A stretch of 41,101 nucleotides of DNA from Marine Group II euryarchaeote MED-G35 (GTDB taxonomy: Archaea; Thermoplasmatota; Poseidoniia; Poseidoniales; Thalassarchaeaceae): assembly GCA_002457155.1 (NCBI GenBank), contig NTJS01000012.1, forward strand, positions 1-41,101. The letters run 5' to 3'. Within the stretch, counting starts at the first letter, position 1. Each line of letters opens with the position of its first letter. A program made the position numbers and the translations under genes. Under the pieces are notes generated by a model. That model had not been told where the DNA came from. It searched no databases and was given only the letters and a program-made list of their open reading frames with translations. Of the stretch, positions 40,896 through 41,101 are shown piece after piece.

Positions 40896-41101
40896 TCAGT
40901 CTTGTTTATTGAACAGTTTATTGGAAAGTTTGTCGAACAATACGAATGCACCCGCCAGTAATCCTGCGAACATTACTCCAATGATTCGGTCAGCGAAGAA
41001 ATCTATGGCGCCTTCAAGCCCTCTTTCCAAGTAAACGTAAAGAAAAATTGGGGCGAGAATTAACAATAAGATTGCTACTATGATAATCGTACGGCGGAAC
41101 A
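40896..41101 (-). CDS. Small membrane protein, start just at or beyond the right edge
   Basis: On the minus strand the frame is open from the edge of the window to TGA at 40898-40896, with at least 67 residues. The peptide has two hydrophobic segments, IIIVAILLLILAPIFLYVY and IIGVMFAGLLAGAFVLF, linked by an amphipathic part with EGAIDFFADR. It ends KLFNKQD. The first readable bases are TG TTC CGC, so the ATG could begin one base past the end. It is not in the ORF track. Unknown function, same AT-rich style as its neighbour. Confidence 0.55.
   Translation of the reverse strand, partial: FRRTIIIVAILLLILAPIFLYVYLERGLEGAIDFFADRIIGVMFAGLLAGAFVLFDKLSNKLFNKQD

Overview
The window looks like planktonic marine archaeal DNA, most likely a Marine Group II euryarchaeon (Candidatus Poseidoniales) or close relative. 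This lineage assignment is inferred from gene content, not from a search. Archaeal markers are an archaeal-type ribosomal protein S2, the wyosine enzyme Taw1, an ER-type signal peptidase, a presenilin-like membrane protease and TATA-box promoters. They sit among genes of bacterial character: GroEL/GroES, MsrA, PdxH, a bacterial-type SerRS and an AlkB-like monooxygenase. A surface protein with many DxDxDG repeats also fits that lineage. Genes are tightly packed, frequently overlap by 4 bp, and several have Shine-Dalgarno sequences unusually complementary to the 3' end of 16S rRNA. No tRNA, rRNA, CRISPR array, transposase or integrase was seen.

Layout. 1-2.1 kb: three consecutive winged-helix regulators on the minus strand, the first cut by the window edge. 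2.26-2.57 kb: three tiny ORFs on the plus strand, the last a 47-residue zinc ribbon. 2.57-4.63 kb: a fused 3-hydroxyacyl-CoA dehydrogenase/enoyl-CoA hydratase. 4.68-9.46 kb: a surface-glycan locus with three glycosyltransferases and a membrane acyltransferase. 9.52-14.63 kb: an ABC operon ordered ATPase, double-length FtsX/MacB-like permease, ATPase with zinc ribbon. 14.6-17.2 kb: Taw1 and a secreted M28 peptidase. 17.2-19.4 kb: a minus-strand cluster of two UPF0145 proteins, a membrane protein and a retropepsin-like protein. 19.45-22.97 kb: a plus-strand run guaB, msrA, AlkB-like oxygenase, membrane protein. 23-26.7 kb: PdxH, a DUF3147-like membrane protein, a translation-factor relative without a usable GTPase site, Dus and ribosomal protein S2. 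26.8-30.9 kb: a lipoprotein, groEL-groES, signal peptidase and a membrane protein. 31-35.7 kb: a small kinase, a dCMP deaminase-like protein with FolC, a presenilin-like protease and SerRS. 35.7-38.8 kb: a membrane protein and an esterase with 16 calcium-binding-type repeats.

The right end, from about 38.8 kb, is different. It is visibly more AT-rich and holds short genes of unknown function separated by copies of a 58-bp repeat that I do not recognise. Two copies are direct and one is inverted, and a short remnant follows the next gene. A 50-residue DUF4177-like gene absent from the ORF track lies between an inverted pair of copies. This repeat-punctuated accessory segment is the strongest candidate for something undescribed. 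Other points of interest are the AlkB-like protein in an archaeon, the ATPase-permease-ATPase operon with an unusual ATPase tail, and the GTPase-dead translation-factor relative.

Taken together the genes suggest an aerobic heterotroph that breaks down proteins, esters and fatty acids, with an elaborate cell surface. That lifestyle is an inference.
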